From Alopecurus myosuroides (lineage: Eukaryota > Streptophyta > Magnoliopsida > Poales > Poaceae): a stretch of DNA of 64,000 nt. Shown in pieces: positions 21,211 to 32,147 of this stretch. The position numbers and the translations under genes were made by a program. Location: NCBI GenBank assembly GCA_028641055.1, contig CM054057.1, forward strand, positions 574,120,610 to 574,184,609. The letters run 5' to 3'. The notes under the pieces were generated by a model that was not told the origin of the DNA, ran no database searches, and saw nothing but the letters and a program-made list of their open reading frames with translations. Position 1 is the first letter of the stretch. Each line of letters starts with the position of its first letter.

Positions 21211-22269
21211 TCATCGCGTTAAGCGCCCTAATGAAAGGGGTGTCATACGGGTCCTTGTTCGTCGTCGCCGAGGACCCCCGTCAGATTGAGATAGGCGTTC
21301 TTTTTCTTGTTCCTCGAGATACTTATCCTCGAGCAGCTTGACCTTCTCGTTCAACACAAGATCGCCGGGCTTTTTGGGATCTTCCCTGTAATGGGCCCTG
21401 ACAAAATTTCTCACCTGCGGGTCGGTGATCTTGTCAAGCGGGTTCGGCCCTTCTCTCTTCGAATCCTCCTTTTCCCATACTTTCTGCTTCCCAAGGTAAC
21501 CCGGCTTCCGAGATTGTGAGGGCCAATGTTCTTTTTTCGCTGTTCTTTCCCCCATTTAGTCAGCGCAATCCTTTCCGGTTTGAGTTCGTCGATCTTGAAT
21601 TGGGCCAAGTCTTCCTCGGAAATGGAGGGCCACATCTTATGGATCTCATCAAAATCCTTACCCTTCGCAAGCATCTGCCGCAAACTAGATCTCCAAGTCG
21701 TAAACGCCTTGGCGAACTTGTTCAGTGCTAAGGAGTTGACCATATTCTTCTTCAGGTCCTGGTTGTCGTAAGGATCCGGGAATTTATACCTTGTGTGCAG
21801 CTTCTCAATCAGCAGGGCGGCATGAGCCTTGTTTTCTTTAGCTTTCAGGTGCTCCATGTTAACGTTGCCGAAGTCTCGAGCTATGCAGCCTATCTGGTTT
21901 CCATAGCCCTTGGCATAACTCTCCGGCTCGAGTGGAGCACCGCTGGGGTCCACTTCCGTGAACTTCCCGCATGGTGGCGAGCATGTTGTGCCGCCTCTCT
22001 TTGCGCCTAGCCGCCGCCTCGCTACCGGAGGCGGTATCCCCGGTGCCACTACCGGTTTGATCACCTTCTGCGCCCGCGATGTATCGTTGTGTCGCTCTAG
22101 CTCCTGGCGAACGGTTTCGTCCATCGTCGTCTGCATCGTCACCCTCCATCTCTAGATCCGGGTGCGGATCTACGGGTCCGCCTCCCGTGCTTAGCATGGA
22201 AAGCCACGCATCGTCGTTGTCTCCGCCGTGTCCGAGACCAGAACCACCCGCCTCGTCGTTGTGAGCCAT
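21211..22269 (-). pseudogene. N-terminal part of the CACTA TNPA-type gene
   Basis: The best start is the ATG at 22269 (MAHNDEAGGSG), giving an acidic, low-complexity N terminus. After a shift near 21960 the frame 21411-22142 carries CGKFTEVDPSGAPLEPESYAKGY, IGCIARDF, DNQDLKKNMVNSLALNKF, TTWRSSLRQM and WPSISEEDLAQF, which I know as the plant Ptta/En/Spm transposase-type domain. A second shift near 21490 leads to RKPGYLGKQKVWEKED and RNFVRAHY. This protein would bind the subterminal repeats. At least three frame breaks make it a pseudogene. Confidence 0.75.
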
Positions 22270-22370
22270 ATCTAAGGAAGGAGAGAAAACCCGAAATAAG
22301 TTCAACAAATCCTACAATTTAGACGATGTACCCCATATGAGTCCAAATTTCTCTGACACTCTAAGTTGTG

Positions 22371-22489
22371 ATTTTTAGCAAAGATCATGCCAAAATTCAC
22401 GGAAAATTTCGGCATGACCTTTGCTAAAAATATCACAAATGGGTACCCAATTTGCCGGAACGGAAATTAATCAACATTCCGGCAAATAG
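22371..22489. promoter_or_regulatory. Hairpin module upstream of the TNPA-type gene
   Basis: Two inverted repeats about 100 bp upstream of the ATG at 22269. The first (22371-22432) pairs ATTTTTAGCAAAGATCATGCC with a 3' arm ending GGCATGACCTTTGCTAAAAAT with few mismatches. The second has perfect 10-bp arms, TTTGCCGGAA (22452-22461) and TTCCGGCAAA (22478-22487), around a CGGAAATTAATCAACA spacer. The same module, in the same orientation, stands twice upstream of the TNPD gene. Confidence 0.6.
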
Positions 22490-23371
22490 GGACTCACGTG
22501 GGGTACCTGCACATAAAAACCCACCCCTCATATAATCCCACCCCTCATATTATCATCGTCATCCACACGAAGGTGGGCACATATCCACACGACCATCCAT
22601 CACCACCATCCATCATCACCACGCCATATCCATCACAACCATCCATCACCACCATATTTTTGTTTGCATATTTTGGTTGAATAACAACAGAAAAATAACT
22701 ACAACAGAAGAAAACTCCCAGGTCTTGCATATTTTGGTTGAATAACAACAGAAAAATAATTTGCTAGAGTCTACTCTGTTCACATTTAATCTCTGAAACA
22801 TCACTTAAGATAAATATATTAGTAAAACTTTAAGAAAACAAGCAGAAAAAGTGAATTGGTCATGTCTGAAATGGTTTTATCTAGGGGACGGGTCCTGGAG
22901 CTCACTTGTGTCACCGAGTCTACTCATATGTTAAAGCAGAAAATGAATTCCAGAATTATCATACCACTGCTAATTAAAACTCTCAAGCAACAACCAGCAT
23001 ATCGCTATCCAAGACCTTTTCAAATAATAGCAGAACAACACTTGCTTTAACATATGCATTAATACACCATTTCATGTGCATACTTCACAGGTAACAAATT
23101 GGACAAACTGAATAACAATTGTTTATGCATAAGGAACGACAATACAAATTTCAATTATGCATGCTGTTGTTTCAAATCTAACACTATTGTGCATAGTTGC
23201 AAACCATGTGGCAGTGTTGTAGGCTGTCTACCCATGTGTTTTGCTACTGATGTTGAAATGCAAAAAAAAAAATTGCAGCTACACGCAAACATCAACAGAG
23301 CTATACTAAATCACAACACAGGAGAAAATAATGGTGATGCTATCAGCTCAGCACAGCTGCTGCAGCACTAT

Positions 23372-23446
23372 CAGGTAGCAGCAGCAGTTAAACATCACTA
23401 CCAGGTAGCAGCAGCAGCAGCAGTTAAGCAGCAGCAGCAGCAGTTA
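23372..23446 (+). repeat. CAG/AGC trinucleotide microsatellite
   Basis: Three runs of CAG/AGC units (four, seven and six repeats or so) separated by TTAA-containing interruptions and by a duplicated CTA(C/T)CAGGTAGCAGCAG phrase. Confidence 0.85.
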
Positions 23447-24345
23447 ATTACTTATTCAGCAAGAGTTAATTACTCTCTGTCTGGCAGCGTGATGCACTTC
23501 TAAACACATCATTGAGTTGGGTAATGATCAAGTTAGTATGTTTTAGCAAGAATGCCTCAGCACAGCATCATAGGTAGGCAGAAGAAAATCCAAATGCCAG
23601 TCAGAAATAATGCATTCACTAGGATAAGACCAAGTCTATACGAAGCCAATCTTCTAGGCAAAAGATTTAGGGCTTGCACTCACACACTAGTGACACACCC
23701 ATGCACAAGCCTGTGATGTCAAGATCGCAACAAATAGTTATATAGCAAAGCAATCGTGGAGCAAAGGACAAAAACCCCATGTCACCACCCTAGAACCAGT
23801 TCGAGCACCAAGCTCACATCACCATAGCAACAACCAAATCCACCAATACATCCACTCAAATTCATGTGAAAGTAAAGATCCACATGGGATAGACCAGACA
23901 TGAACAAGATAAAGTCCTGGATCCAAAAGGGAAGAAGCTAGGAACTGAAGCAAGCAAGGAAGCCAGCAACAACAACCAGCAGCAGATCCTCAAGCACACC
24001 ACATCCACAGCATCAACACAATGGCAGGTTGATCCCTACACACCATTCAGCAATAAATTGACTTACTAGAGTGGGCTGGGGTTTTTTTTCTCATTCCAGC
24101 AATAGATTGCTAATTTATGCACAAGGAGTAGGTTGGGGTATTTTTTTTCCTCAGTCCAGCATAGGAGTGTTATGCTAAATTCATCCCTCAGAATTAAAAG
24201 CAAGTACAAATATGTTGTTATAAAAAGGGAGTAGGCCTTGGACAAACATACATCATAGGCCAGGGCCAATAAATCAATGGATAATCTGTTCTTATCAGTT
24301 TAAAAGGCCAAATAGGGGTAAATTCACAAATATTAAAGCACAATG

Positions 24346-24405
24346 GCTTCGTTGATGCCACCTCCTTTGTAGGGTGCTTCGTTGATGCCACCTCCTTTGT
24401 AGGGT
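24346..24405 (+). repeat. 30-bp perfect tandem duplication
   Basis: Two adjacent identical 30-bp units, beginning GCTTCGTTGATGCCACCTCC, at 24346-24375 and 24376-24405. A related TTGATGCCACCTCCT occurs alone at about 24637. Confidence 0.85.
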
Positions 24406-25730
24406 AAATTCAGTTTAAACGGCCGTACGCACGCGGGTGCTGCGAGCTGCCCGATTTTGCGCTTGCTCCGTGTCAGGTAGCTTGTCTCGGAAACGGAAAC
24501 CGTTTAGCTAGCCTGCCTGTCAAGCTAACCAACGAAGCTGGCTAGCTTATCTTATCGCAAGGAGGATTGCGATCGATCCGCTGTCAGCGGGTACACTAGT
24601 TAAGCTTGAAATTATTAAAATCCCCCCTCCTTTGATTGATGCCACCTCCTGTAACTCTTCCACTATTTTCCCTTTTTCCCAAGGTACTACCCTATTTATC
24701 TTTTGGACATCACATCAGGCCATCAAAGTGTGAAGCGCAACTTGGGGAGGCAGGAAAACATAATAATTGTTTTTCTTGCAGTGCTGAGCTAGACTTGCTG
24801 ATCATCCAGTTTATTGCGAGTTAGGTGTAACTCGAGGAACATTCTTTTGTTTTATTGTACTATATAGTGGAATAACGATGCAAGTAATCTATCGTAAACA
24901 CGTGGCGCGTTTTGAGGGGGGATACCCACTCAAAGTATGCTTTACATCTCTATCACTTGGGCATTAAGACACGTACTTAATCCAACCTCTCCCATGACGT
25001 GTTCCTCAATGCTAGCTAGCTACTAGCCATCGAATGGATTCCATTAACCCAGATATATATAGATAGGCATTTTAAATCTGGACACCATCAAGCCAAAAGG
25101 AAATGGTAGTACAACTGCATATCTCAAAGCATGTAGGTAATTTTCTTTGGAAGCTAGCCAGGTAGGTTCAATAATTTTGCAGAAAATGCTAACACAGCAC
25201 TAGTAGTAGCTTAGCTAGTAGCACGAAAATGGTCAAAGAGCTAGCCAGCCATTGTCCTTGATCTGTTACAATGGTAATCACATAAATCCAATAGAAAAAC
25301 AGTACCTGTTTCTTGCAGAACAGGTGTCGAACACCTTCTGTGCAAGGTTGAAGAGAGGGCAGCAGAGGCAGTAGGCCGGCGCCGCCGCGCTAGGCAGTAG
25401 GGGCGGCGGAGTGGAAGAGGAGGGAGACGTAGGGGAGGTGGAGGCGGCCGGCCGTGGCGTCGATGGGAGTGGAGGAGCGGCGCGGCGTGCAGAGAGAGGG
25501 GGAGGGCCGATGGAGGGAGGGGAGGGCGCAGTGGTGGAGGGAGGGAGTGGAGGGGGGGCGCAGTGGTGGTGGAGGGAGTGGAGGGAGGTAGGAGAGGGCC
25601 GGAACGCGCGGTGATCGCCGGAGACAGGGCCTCGCCGGAGCTACAGACGTGCGCGCGCGGTTGGTTTTGGAAACGATCGATTGAAAAACGGCTAAGTCCC
25701 GCGGCCCCCTGTGTACCTCTCTATGGGGGC

Positions 25731-25850
25731 TTACCGCTGGCGAACATGGCTGCTGGTTCGCCAGCGCTATACTACCGCTGGCGAACAAAGGTTTGTTCGC
25801 CAGCGGTAGCATAGCGCTGGCGAACCAGCATCCATGTTCGCCAGCGCTAC
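25731..25850. repeat. Internal cluster of CACTA subterminal repeats
   Basis: About six copies of CGCTGGCGAAC / GTTCGCCAGCG in 120 bp in both orientations, as at the element ends, but more than 5 kb from either end. No CACTAGTAGGG terminus lies beside it. It may mark the remains of another CACTA end brought in by nesting or recombination. Confidence 0.75.
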
Positions 25851-25932
25851 ATTTTTTATTTTTCTTTGAAATGATTTACTTTATTATTTTTCTTATTTTT
25901 CTTGAAAAACATTACTGTTTTATTTCAAACAC

Positions 25933-26380
25933 ATTACAAATAATAATGTTTTATTTTGTTTTCTTTATTTTGTTTAAATTATTCAAATACATTTCATTTA
26001 TAATAATTCAAACACGTTACAAATTAATTTCAAACACATTACAAATAATGTTTTATTTTGTTTTCTTTATTTGTTTAAATTATTCAAATACATTTCATTT
26101 ATAATAATTCAAACACATTACAAATTAATTTCAACACACATTACAAATAATAATGTTTTATTTTGTTTTCTTTATTTGTTTAAATTATTCAGATACATTT
26201 CATTTATAATAATTCAAACACATTACAAATTAATTTCAACACACATTACAAATAATAATGTTTTATTTTGTTTTCTTTATTTGTTTAAATTATTCAAATA
26301 CATTTCATTTATAATAATTCAAACACATTACAAATTAATTTCAACACACATTACAAATAATAATGTTTTATTTTGTTTTC
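25933..26380 (+). repeat. AT-rich tandem array, about 105-bp unit
   Basis: Units of 105, 102, 105 and 105 bp start at 25933, 26038, 26140 and 26245, with a 31-bp partial unit at 26350. Each begins ATTACAAATAAT and contains TTTATTTGTTTAAATTATTC and ACATTTCATTTATAATAATT. It lies just downstream of the TNPD stop. An open frame through it is a product of the repeat and is not called. Confidence 0.9.
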
Positions 26381-26547
26381 CATTATTCCCTTTATGTTTT
26401 CAATTAATATAAGTCCACACATTTGAAATACAAAACAAGGGTACGTACATTAAATTTATAATAAGTGCACATCGATCAGACCAGTTGATCCATGCATATA
26501 CATAGTTTCGTCGCATACAATTGGCAGACAAATGCATACATAGTTTC

Positions 26548-29500
26548 TCAGTGTTTGATCTTTTTGCCTTTTTTGGTCGAAGTTGCATAATTTAACCCCA
26601 CATTATGACTTCTTCTTCTGAATGGAAGACCATGCCTAGGTAGCGTAGTTCTGCTTCTTCTTGTTGTGTATGTTGCATGACTATCATCATCATCTTCTTG
26701 ATCATCGTCAATATTTGGGTCGCCGAACGTGTCGAACTCGTCCTCGTCAACGACTCCATCCATTCCGATTATATTTCTTTTCCCTCTCCTCACGACAACA
26801 CGGCTAGGCCTTGCAGGGTCTGTTATGAAGAAGCATTGGGACACATGCTTAGCCAATACCCATGGCTCATTTTGCGCTGTGACATTCGCGCTTGATGAGG
26901 TTCCGGCTTCGGGAATAACCATGGTTGTAAAGTATTGGTCTTCTTTTCTGACGGTCGACATAGCCCATCTGACGCGGAACATAGGCACCTTCTCTCCAGA
27001 GTAGTTAAGCTCCCATATCTCCTCGATCCTTCCGTAGTATCTTAACTTTTTGTCACCGGTGTAGGATTCCATCGTTACCCCTGAGTTTTGATAATCGGAA
27101 GTTTTGTCTTTCTCCTCTGTGTAGAAGGTGAACCGTTGATATCATATGCTTGAAACGTCGCTAGGTTGGGAGCTGGGCCATGTGCCAAGGCGTACAATAG
27201 TTTATTTTTCGCACAATCCCTTGGCGGTGGATTAGCGACGATCACATCTTTAAACCAACGCAAGAAAGTGGAGTTATGCTCTCTGATTATTTCTCCTTCG
27301 GTCCTCCGCTTGCCTTGTTCACTGTACTTTTTCATAATCGAGCTCTTGTGTTTTCCACCCAAGTATCGACCATGTCAATGTGTTGGAGAGCTACTAAGTT
27401 TGCCCTGTTAAAGTCGGTGCGTCGACAAGCCCGATCCACATGCACTTCTCTACGTCCATTTTTGTGACCTACTCCATCGAGCTTGCCAATGTGCTTGTTT
27501 CTGGGCAGACCAACTGGGTCCTCCACGTCCATATGATTCGTGCAGAAAGAGATGCACTCTTCGGTGAGAAAGCCCTAAACGATGCTTCCGTCCGGACGAG
27601 CTCTGTTGCGAACTATCCTTTGATGACCCCATTCATCCTTTCAAACGGCATCATGTTGTGCAGGAACAACGGCCCGAGATGGATGATATCGTCCACGATA
27701 TGGACCAACAGATGAAACAATATGTCAAAGAATGATGGTGGAAAGTACATCTCAAGCTCGCATAGTATCACGACAATCTCTTCCTGCAGCCTTGAGATCT
27801 GCTTCCCCGTGATCGACTTTCGAGATATAACGTCGAAGAAGTTACAGAGGCCAAACAGGGATTCCCGGACGTGTTGTCCATTATTCCGCGGATCGCAACC
27901 GGAAGTATCTGCGTCATCATCACGTAACAGTCATGAGACTTCATCCCGCTAAACTTTTGTTTCTGCGCGTCGAGGAATCTGCTTATTAGCCCTGAGTAAC
28001 CGCTAGGGAGTTTGACTCCGAGAAGGCACATCATCAATTTTGTGATCTCGTCCGGACTAAGAGTGAAGCAGGAGGGGGGCAGTAATAGTCATTCCTGTTA
28101 ACCCTTTTGTCCTTGCGACCATCCGTCTCCTCATCACACGATTGATCGCCGTCGTCATCATCCGGGCGTCCCCCCTGAAGATCTACCCTAATACCAAAAT
28201 ATTTCAGGTCGTTTCTTGCTTTCACCCCGTCTTTGGTCCTCTCCGGCATGTTGAGCAGCGTGCCAAACAAACTTTCAAACACATTCTTCGTGATATGCAT
28301 CAGATCAAGGCAGTGAGGCGTATCGAGAAAGGGCCAGTATGGCAAGTCCCAAAACACCGACCTCGTCTTCCATACATCCAGAAGCGGTTTTGGCGCCTTT
28401 TGCTTCTTTCCAGGCTCTGGGCATTCCTTCCAATCATTCAGCAATTGTAGATTTCTTCGCCGCACCTCTTACGTGGAGGTCCACGGAGCTCATCCTCACC
28501 GTTAAAAAGGTCTCCTCGCCTTCTCCACGGGTCTTTGTTGGGTAGCCACCTTCGATGGCCAACGAAAACTGTTTTCGAAGACCCAGGATCTTTCGGAAGT
28601 TGCATAAACGTGGGGTCATCCATGCACCTCACGCAACCGTTATGTTCGTGGCACACCTGGCCCGCCACATATCCGTAGCCTAGTAGGTCGTGAACCGTAC
28701 AGAGTAAGACAGCTCTCATTGGGAAATATTGTTCACCGAAGGCGTCCCATGTGTTCACCCCTTCCTCGGCCCATAGCGTTTCCAGCTCATCTTTAAGCAG
28801 CTTCAGGTATAGATTTATGTCGTTGCCTGGTTGTTTCGGCCCTTGAATTAGCATACTCATGTGAATATACTTCCTCTTCATGCACAACCAGGGAGGGATG
28901 TTGTACATCCATACAAACACGGGCCAGGTGCTATGGGTGCTGCTCTGGTTGCCGAACGGATTGAGTCCGTCGGTGCTCACACCCAACCTGATGTTCCTTG
29001 CCTCCGCCCCGAACGTTGGATATTCACAGTCAATTGCTTTCCATTGACTTGCATCTGAAGGATGTGTCAGAATTACTTTTTCACTTCGATTTGGATCTTT
29101 CAAAACTTTATTCCTCCTTTTCGCGTGCCAGCGCATGAGCTCTGCTTCCTTGCGGTCCGCGAAATACCGTTGCAGACGGGGAATGAGCGGAAAGTACCAC
29201 ACAACTTTCCGAGGAGCTTTCTTCTTCCCTTTCTTGTATCGAGCGGCGCTGCAAACTGGACAAATGGTTTTGTTCGCGTCCTCTTTCCGATAAATGTAGC
29301 AATCGTTGATGCACACATGGTATTTTTCGTGAGGTAAATCAAAGGGGCACACGACTTTCTTGGCCTCGTCGCAACTTTTAGGACAGGTGTTGCCCTCTGG
29401 AAGGACATCGTGCCAGTATTGCAGGCTTGCATCGACGCTTATGTCGCTCCATTTGTATCTCGCCTTCATCTGCAGAACATCGAGGGCCACTCTCAGGCGG

Positions 29501-30049
29501 GACTCTCCCGGACCGCAGCCTGCATACAACGGTGTCTTCGAGTCTATCTCTAGTTGCGCCAGCTTCGATTGCTCTCTAGCAGCAGATATCGAGTTAGTCG
29601 TCTTTCTCAAAAGCAGTTCTTTCAGATGAGGGTCACGCACAACTTCCGTTAGGGGTGTCCCTGTGTCCTCGTGATCTTCTTCCACGTCTTGTTCAACATC
29701 TTCTCCATGATCATGTGCTGGGTCATGAGGCTGATCTTGGTCCTGCTGTAGTTGGTCCTGCTGTAGTTCTATTCGATCGTTGCTATTGTCCTGTTGCACA
29801 TCATTTCCTACCGCCGCCGCCCCATGGACTTCATCATCTTCATCATCACTTACCCACTGACTGTTATACCCATCCATGAAACCATACCTTAGGAGGTGAC
29901 TGAGCAAGTCTCCGGTAAAGGGATTGAGCAAGCCCCCTAGTTTGCACTTTCGACATGGACATCGTATCTCCTTGCGGCCATTTTAACATGTCTTCTGTCG
30001 CGTGTCTCAAGTAACTATTCACGACACGTTCACTCTTAACGACCACCAT
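26548..30049 (-). pseudogene. CACTA transposase, TNPD/Tnp2 type
   Basis: Start at about 30049 (MVVVKSERVVNSYLR); a shift near 29985 leads to IRCPCRKCK, a Cys-rich N terminus typical of this family. The 497-codon frame 28438-29931 holds the core: CPVCSAARYKK, WHAKRRN, then LGVSTDGLNPFGNQSSTHS, the conserved WPVFVWMYNIPPWLCMKRKY stretch and TVHDLLGYGYVAGQVC. Later frames carry FWDLPYWPFLDTPHCLDLMH and KNVFESL (28034-28465), MKSHDCYVMMTQILPVAIRG (27768-28037), remnants of the DUF4218-like part (about 27400-27760) and the C-terminal DUF4216-like region (26548-27072). It would cut at the element ends. At least five frame breaks. Confidence 0.88.
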
Positions 30050-30122
30050 TATATGTCGCCTGCACGAGAGCGCGCGCCGATATAATTAATATTAGAACCA
30101 AACATAATATATATATATTTCG

Positions 30123-30362
30123 ATATTCACGGAAAAAAATCGGCATGACCTTCCTACAAATTGGAGGTTAGAGGAGTGCCAAACTTTGCCGAGACGGAAA
30201 TGAATCAACATTTCGGCAAAGTGGCAACTCATTTTCATATCAAAAATTTCACTTCATGTCGTATTCACGAAAAAATTCGGCATGACCTTCCTACAAATAG
30301 GAGGTTATTAGGGAGTGCCAAACTATGCCGAGAAGGAAATGAATCAACATTCCGGCGATAGT
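30123..30362. promoter_or_regulatory. Two hairpin modules upstream of the TNPD gene
   Basis: Two copies of a roughly 100-bp module at 30123-30224 and 30262-30362. Each has ATTCACG(G)AAAAA..TCGGCATGACC, then CTTCCTACAAAT, then an inverted repeat such as ACTTTGCCGA ... TTTCGGCAAAGT around GGAAATGAATCAACA. The module matches 22371-22489 upstream of the other gene of this element in the same orientation, so both minus-strand genes share it in their 5' regions. Confidence 0.62.
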
Positions 30363-30820
30363 TGGCTACTCAATTTCATTCCACAACAAATTGCGCACAC
30401 ATGCATTTATCGTCTCCATCACACGACCATTGTTGAATCCGGTGAAATTTCACACATATTGCATATCGCGTGTATCCGGACAAAATTTATATACAAACTC
30501 ATTTAATTATATTTATCATTCATCACACCTCAAATGAATAGATGGCCACACGATGATATCCGGAGAAATTTGGAGCTTTGGAGAGAAAGGGGTTAATTCT
30601 AGATCTAGATGGCTAGGGAGGGAAAATTTGGGGTAGAAATGATGTTAGGAGGGAGATAAACATATATACCAACTAAAATAAATTTAGTTGGTTCAAAATA
30701 GAGTAGGAGGGTGGAGAATTGGCATAATTTCGAGCTAGAGAGAGAAGAGGGAACAAGGTGAAGAAGAGAGTGGAGGGGAAAGTGGGTAGGTGGGGGTGAC
30801 TTTGTGGCAAGGATCTGCGG

Positions 30821-31124
30821 ACTACCGTGGCGAACAGGTGCTTCTGTTCGCCAGCGCTAAGATGCGTGCTGGGCCCACATCTTAGCGCTGGCGAACAGAA
30901 GCACCCGTTCGCCAGCGGTTGTGGGCGTAGCGCTGGCGAACAATAATCGCCGTTCGCCAGCAAATGAGGCAGCGGCGCTACCGTTCAAAAGCGCGCGCAG
31001 GTGGGGCCCAGACTTACCTCTGGCGAACAAGGGTGGTTGTTCGCCAGCGGTAGTGCTGGCGAACACGTATGCCTGTTCGCCAGTGCTGTTAGCGCTGGGC
31101 AACGACAATTCTCGTTCGCCAGCG
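30821..31124. repeat. CACTA subterminal repeats, right end
   Basis: About ten copies of the CGCTGGCGAAC motif and its reverse complement, in the same style as 17960-18203. One internal pair has degenerated (GCGCTGGGCAACGAC). Confidence 0.87.
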
Positions 31125-31159
31125 GTATGGTGGTGGCTATAAGCCATTCCCTACTAGTG

Positions 31160-31162
31160 GTT
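31160..31162. repeat. Target duplication of the CACTA element, right
   Basis: GTT after the terminus CCCTACTAGTG; matches 17916-17918. Confidence 0.88.
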
Positions 31163-31890
31163 CCACCACTAGGAAATGGTGATTTTTGCTCTAGTATTAC
31201 CCTCTTTTTATTTTATGAGTATATGTGTTGATATAGCATGTTTAGGAAGTTATTACTTCTGTTATCATGCCATGAATTATTTAGTTTCATGTTCTATGGT
31301 TATAGGATATGATTATCTCTTATAGCATGCTGGTGTAGATTTTTCATACTAGTGTGTTATTTGTGCAGTCCTATTTTTTTTATGCCTATGTAATAGGAGT
31401 TTTATCTGGTGTGAAGATGGTGTTTTAGAGTACCTTTATGATTGGATTCATTGGTTTTTAGCTAATGGTTGTTTGCTAATTGTTCATGATTGATGGATTC
31501 CAAAACCTCTAATAAACAATAACCTAGTGAATAAATAGTCTATTCATCTGTGGTGTTGTTTGCTTGCTTATTGGATTTTGTTTAAATGTTTTTACCTTAG
31601 CATGAGTTAATACTTGTGTTATGATGGTGCTTAAGAGTATCTTATGAAACTAAAACATCCAACTAAAATCATGATCATATTAAGTGATAGTTGCTTATGG
31701 TGAGTAATACCCACTGCCATGGGTATTGTTCTGTCTGTTTGTTTTACCTTAGCAACCAAACCTTTGCACCCACAAGCTATATTTTTAGCTTATTATATAC
31801 CTTGTTATGAGAGTGGTACGCCACTCCATATGTGGTATGTAATATGTGGGATATAGCTAAGAACTCATGTAATAATTAACGGTACGTTTC
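31163..31890 (+). repeat. LTR C continued, right of the CACTA element
   Basis: AT-rich LTR-like sequence in plus orientation. The stretch near 31800-31850 (TATGAGAGTGGTACGCCACTCC, then GGGATATAGCTAAG) corresponds to 36210-36265 of LTR B (TATGAGAGTGGCACACCCACTG, then TGAGATATGGTC). The match ends shortly before the place where LTR B has micro-ORF 1, so LTR C is truncated here. Confidence 0.55.
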
Positions 31891-32135
31891 CAGGTAGTTC
31901 TGCACTAAAAGGAACTAGTTGGCAGTAGTGACGTTATCAGATTTTTTTTTAAAATTTGGTGGTTGAGTAAATTGATAGCTAGAGAAATTTTTATAGTGAA
32001 TTCACTAATTTAGGGATGTACCCCACCTCCCAAGAAAAGTCAAAGGGGGGAAGCACCTGCACTCCAACACTAACATTGTGTTTGTTGGCCCTCCCTTAGT
32101 CCTCGCTTGCGAATCTCGGGGACGCGATTCTTTTT
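31891..32135 (+). other. Remnant of the internal 3' end of element B
   Basis: About 245 bp ending in GAATCTCGGGGACGCGATTC, almost the same as the sequence just before the polypurine tract of element A (minus strand). No integrase coding is left. The internal domain of B has therefore been lost, apart from this tail, by deletion or recombination with LTR C. Confidence 0.55.
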
Positions 32136-32147
32136 AAGGGGGGAAGA
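32136..32147 (+). promoter_or_regulatory. Polypurine tract of element B
   Basis: AAGGGGGGAAGA, two bases before the LTR start TGTCACATCCC at 32150. It mirrors the tract of element A and shows that LTR B is a 3' LTR in plus orientation. Confidence 0.88.

Larger units (their letters stand above)
22490..25730. other. Stretch without transposon features inside the CACTA element
   Basis: About 3.2 kb between the two transposon genes with no transposase homology that I can see. It holds a CCACCATC-rich run (22560-22650), two copies of a CATATTTTGGTTGAATAACA unit (22667 and 22727), a CAG microsatellite (23372-23446) and a 30-bp tandem duplication (24346-24405). At 25380-25700 there is a GC-rich, GGAGGGAG-rich block with a possible minus-strand exon whose end (TTCTGCAAGAAACAG then GTACTG near 25305) looks like a splice donor. 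It may be captured host sequence or an older insertion. No product is called. Confidence 0.4.
17919..31159 (-). mobile_element. CACTA (En/Spm) DNA transposon, 13.2 kb
   Basis: Terminal inverted repeats CACTAGTAGGGAA (17919) and its reverse complement ending at 31159, flanked by a GTT duplication. Inside both ends are dense subterminal copies of a CCGCTGGCGAAC motif in both orientations. Two minus-strand transposon genes lie inside: a TNPD/Tnp2-type transposase (26548-30049) and a TNPA-type gene with a Ulp1-like protease end (about 18942-22269). Both are broken by frame shifts. Between them is a 3.2-kb stretch without transposon features plus a third cluster of the subterminal motif. It split an older Tekay-like LTR. 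Confidence 0.92.

Noticed and set aside
22560..22650. CCATCACCACCATC-rich run as a possible coding repeat
   Set aside because: Short, irregular, no supporting frame; simple-sequence DNA.
25390..25812. 140-codon Pro/Ser/Arg-rich minus-strand frame as a gene
   Set aside because: Part of it reads the internal subterminal repeats and the rest is GC-rich low complexity. It may mark a leader or exon, but a protein cannot be supported.
26071..26412. 113-codon frame rich in Phe, Ile and Tyr
   Set aside because: It runs through the 105-bp tandem array and simply repeats the unit; not a gene.
30673..31147. Minus-strand frames with SANSTGEQ- and LANG-like repeats
   Set aside because: They translate the CGCTGGCGAAC subterminal repeats; no coding role.
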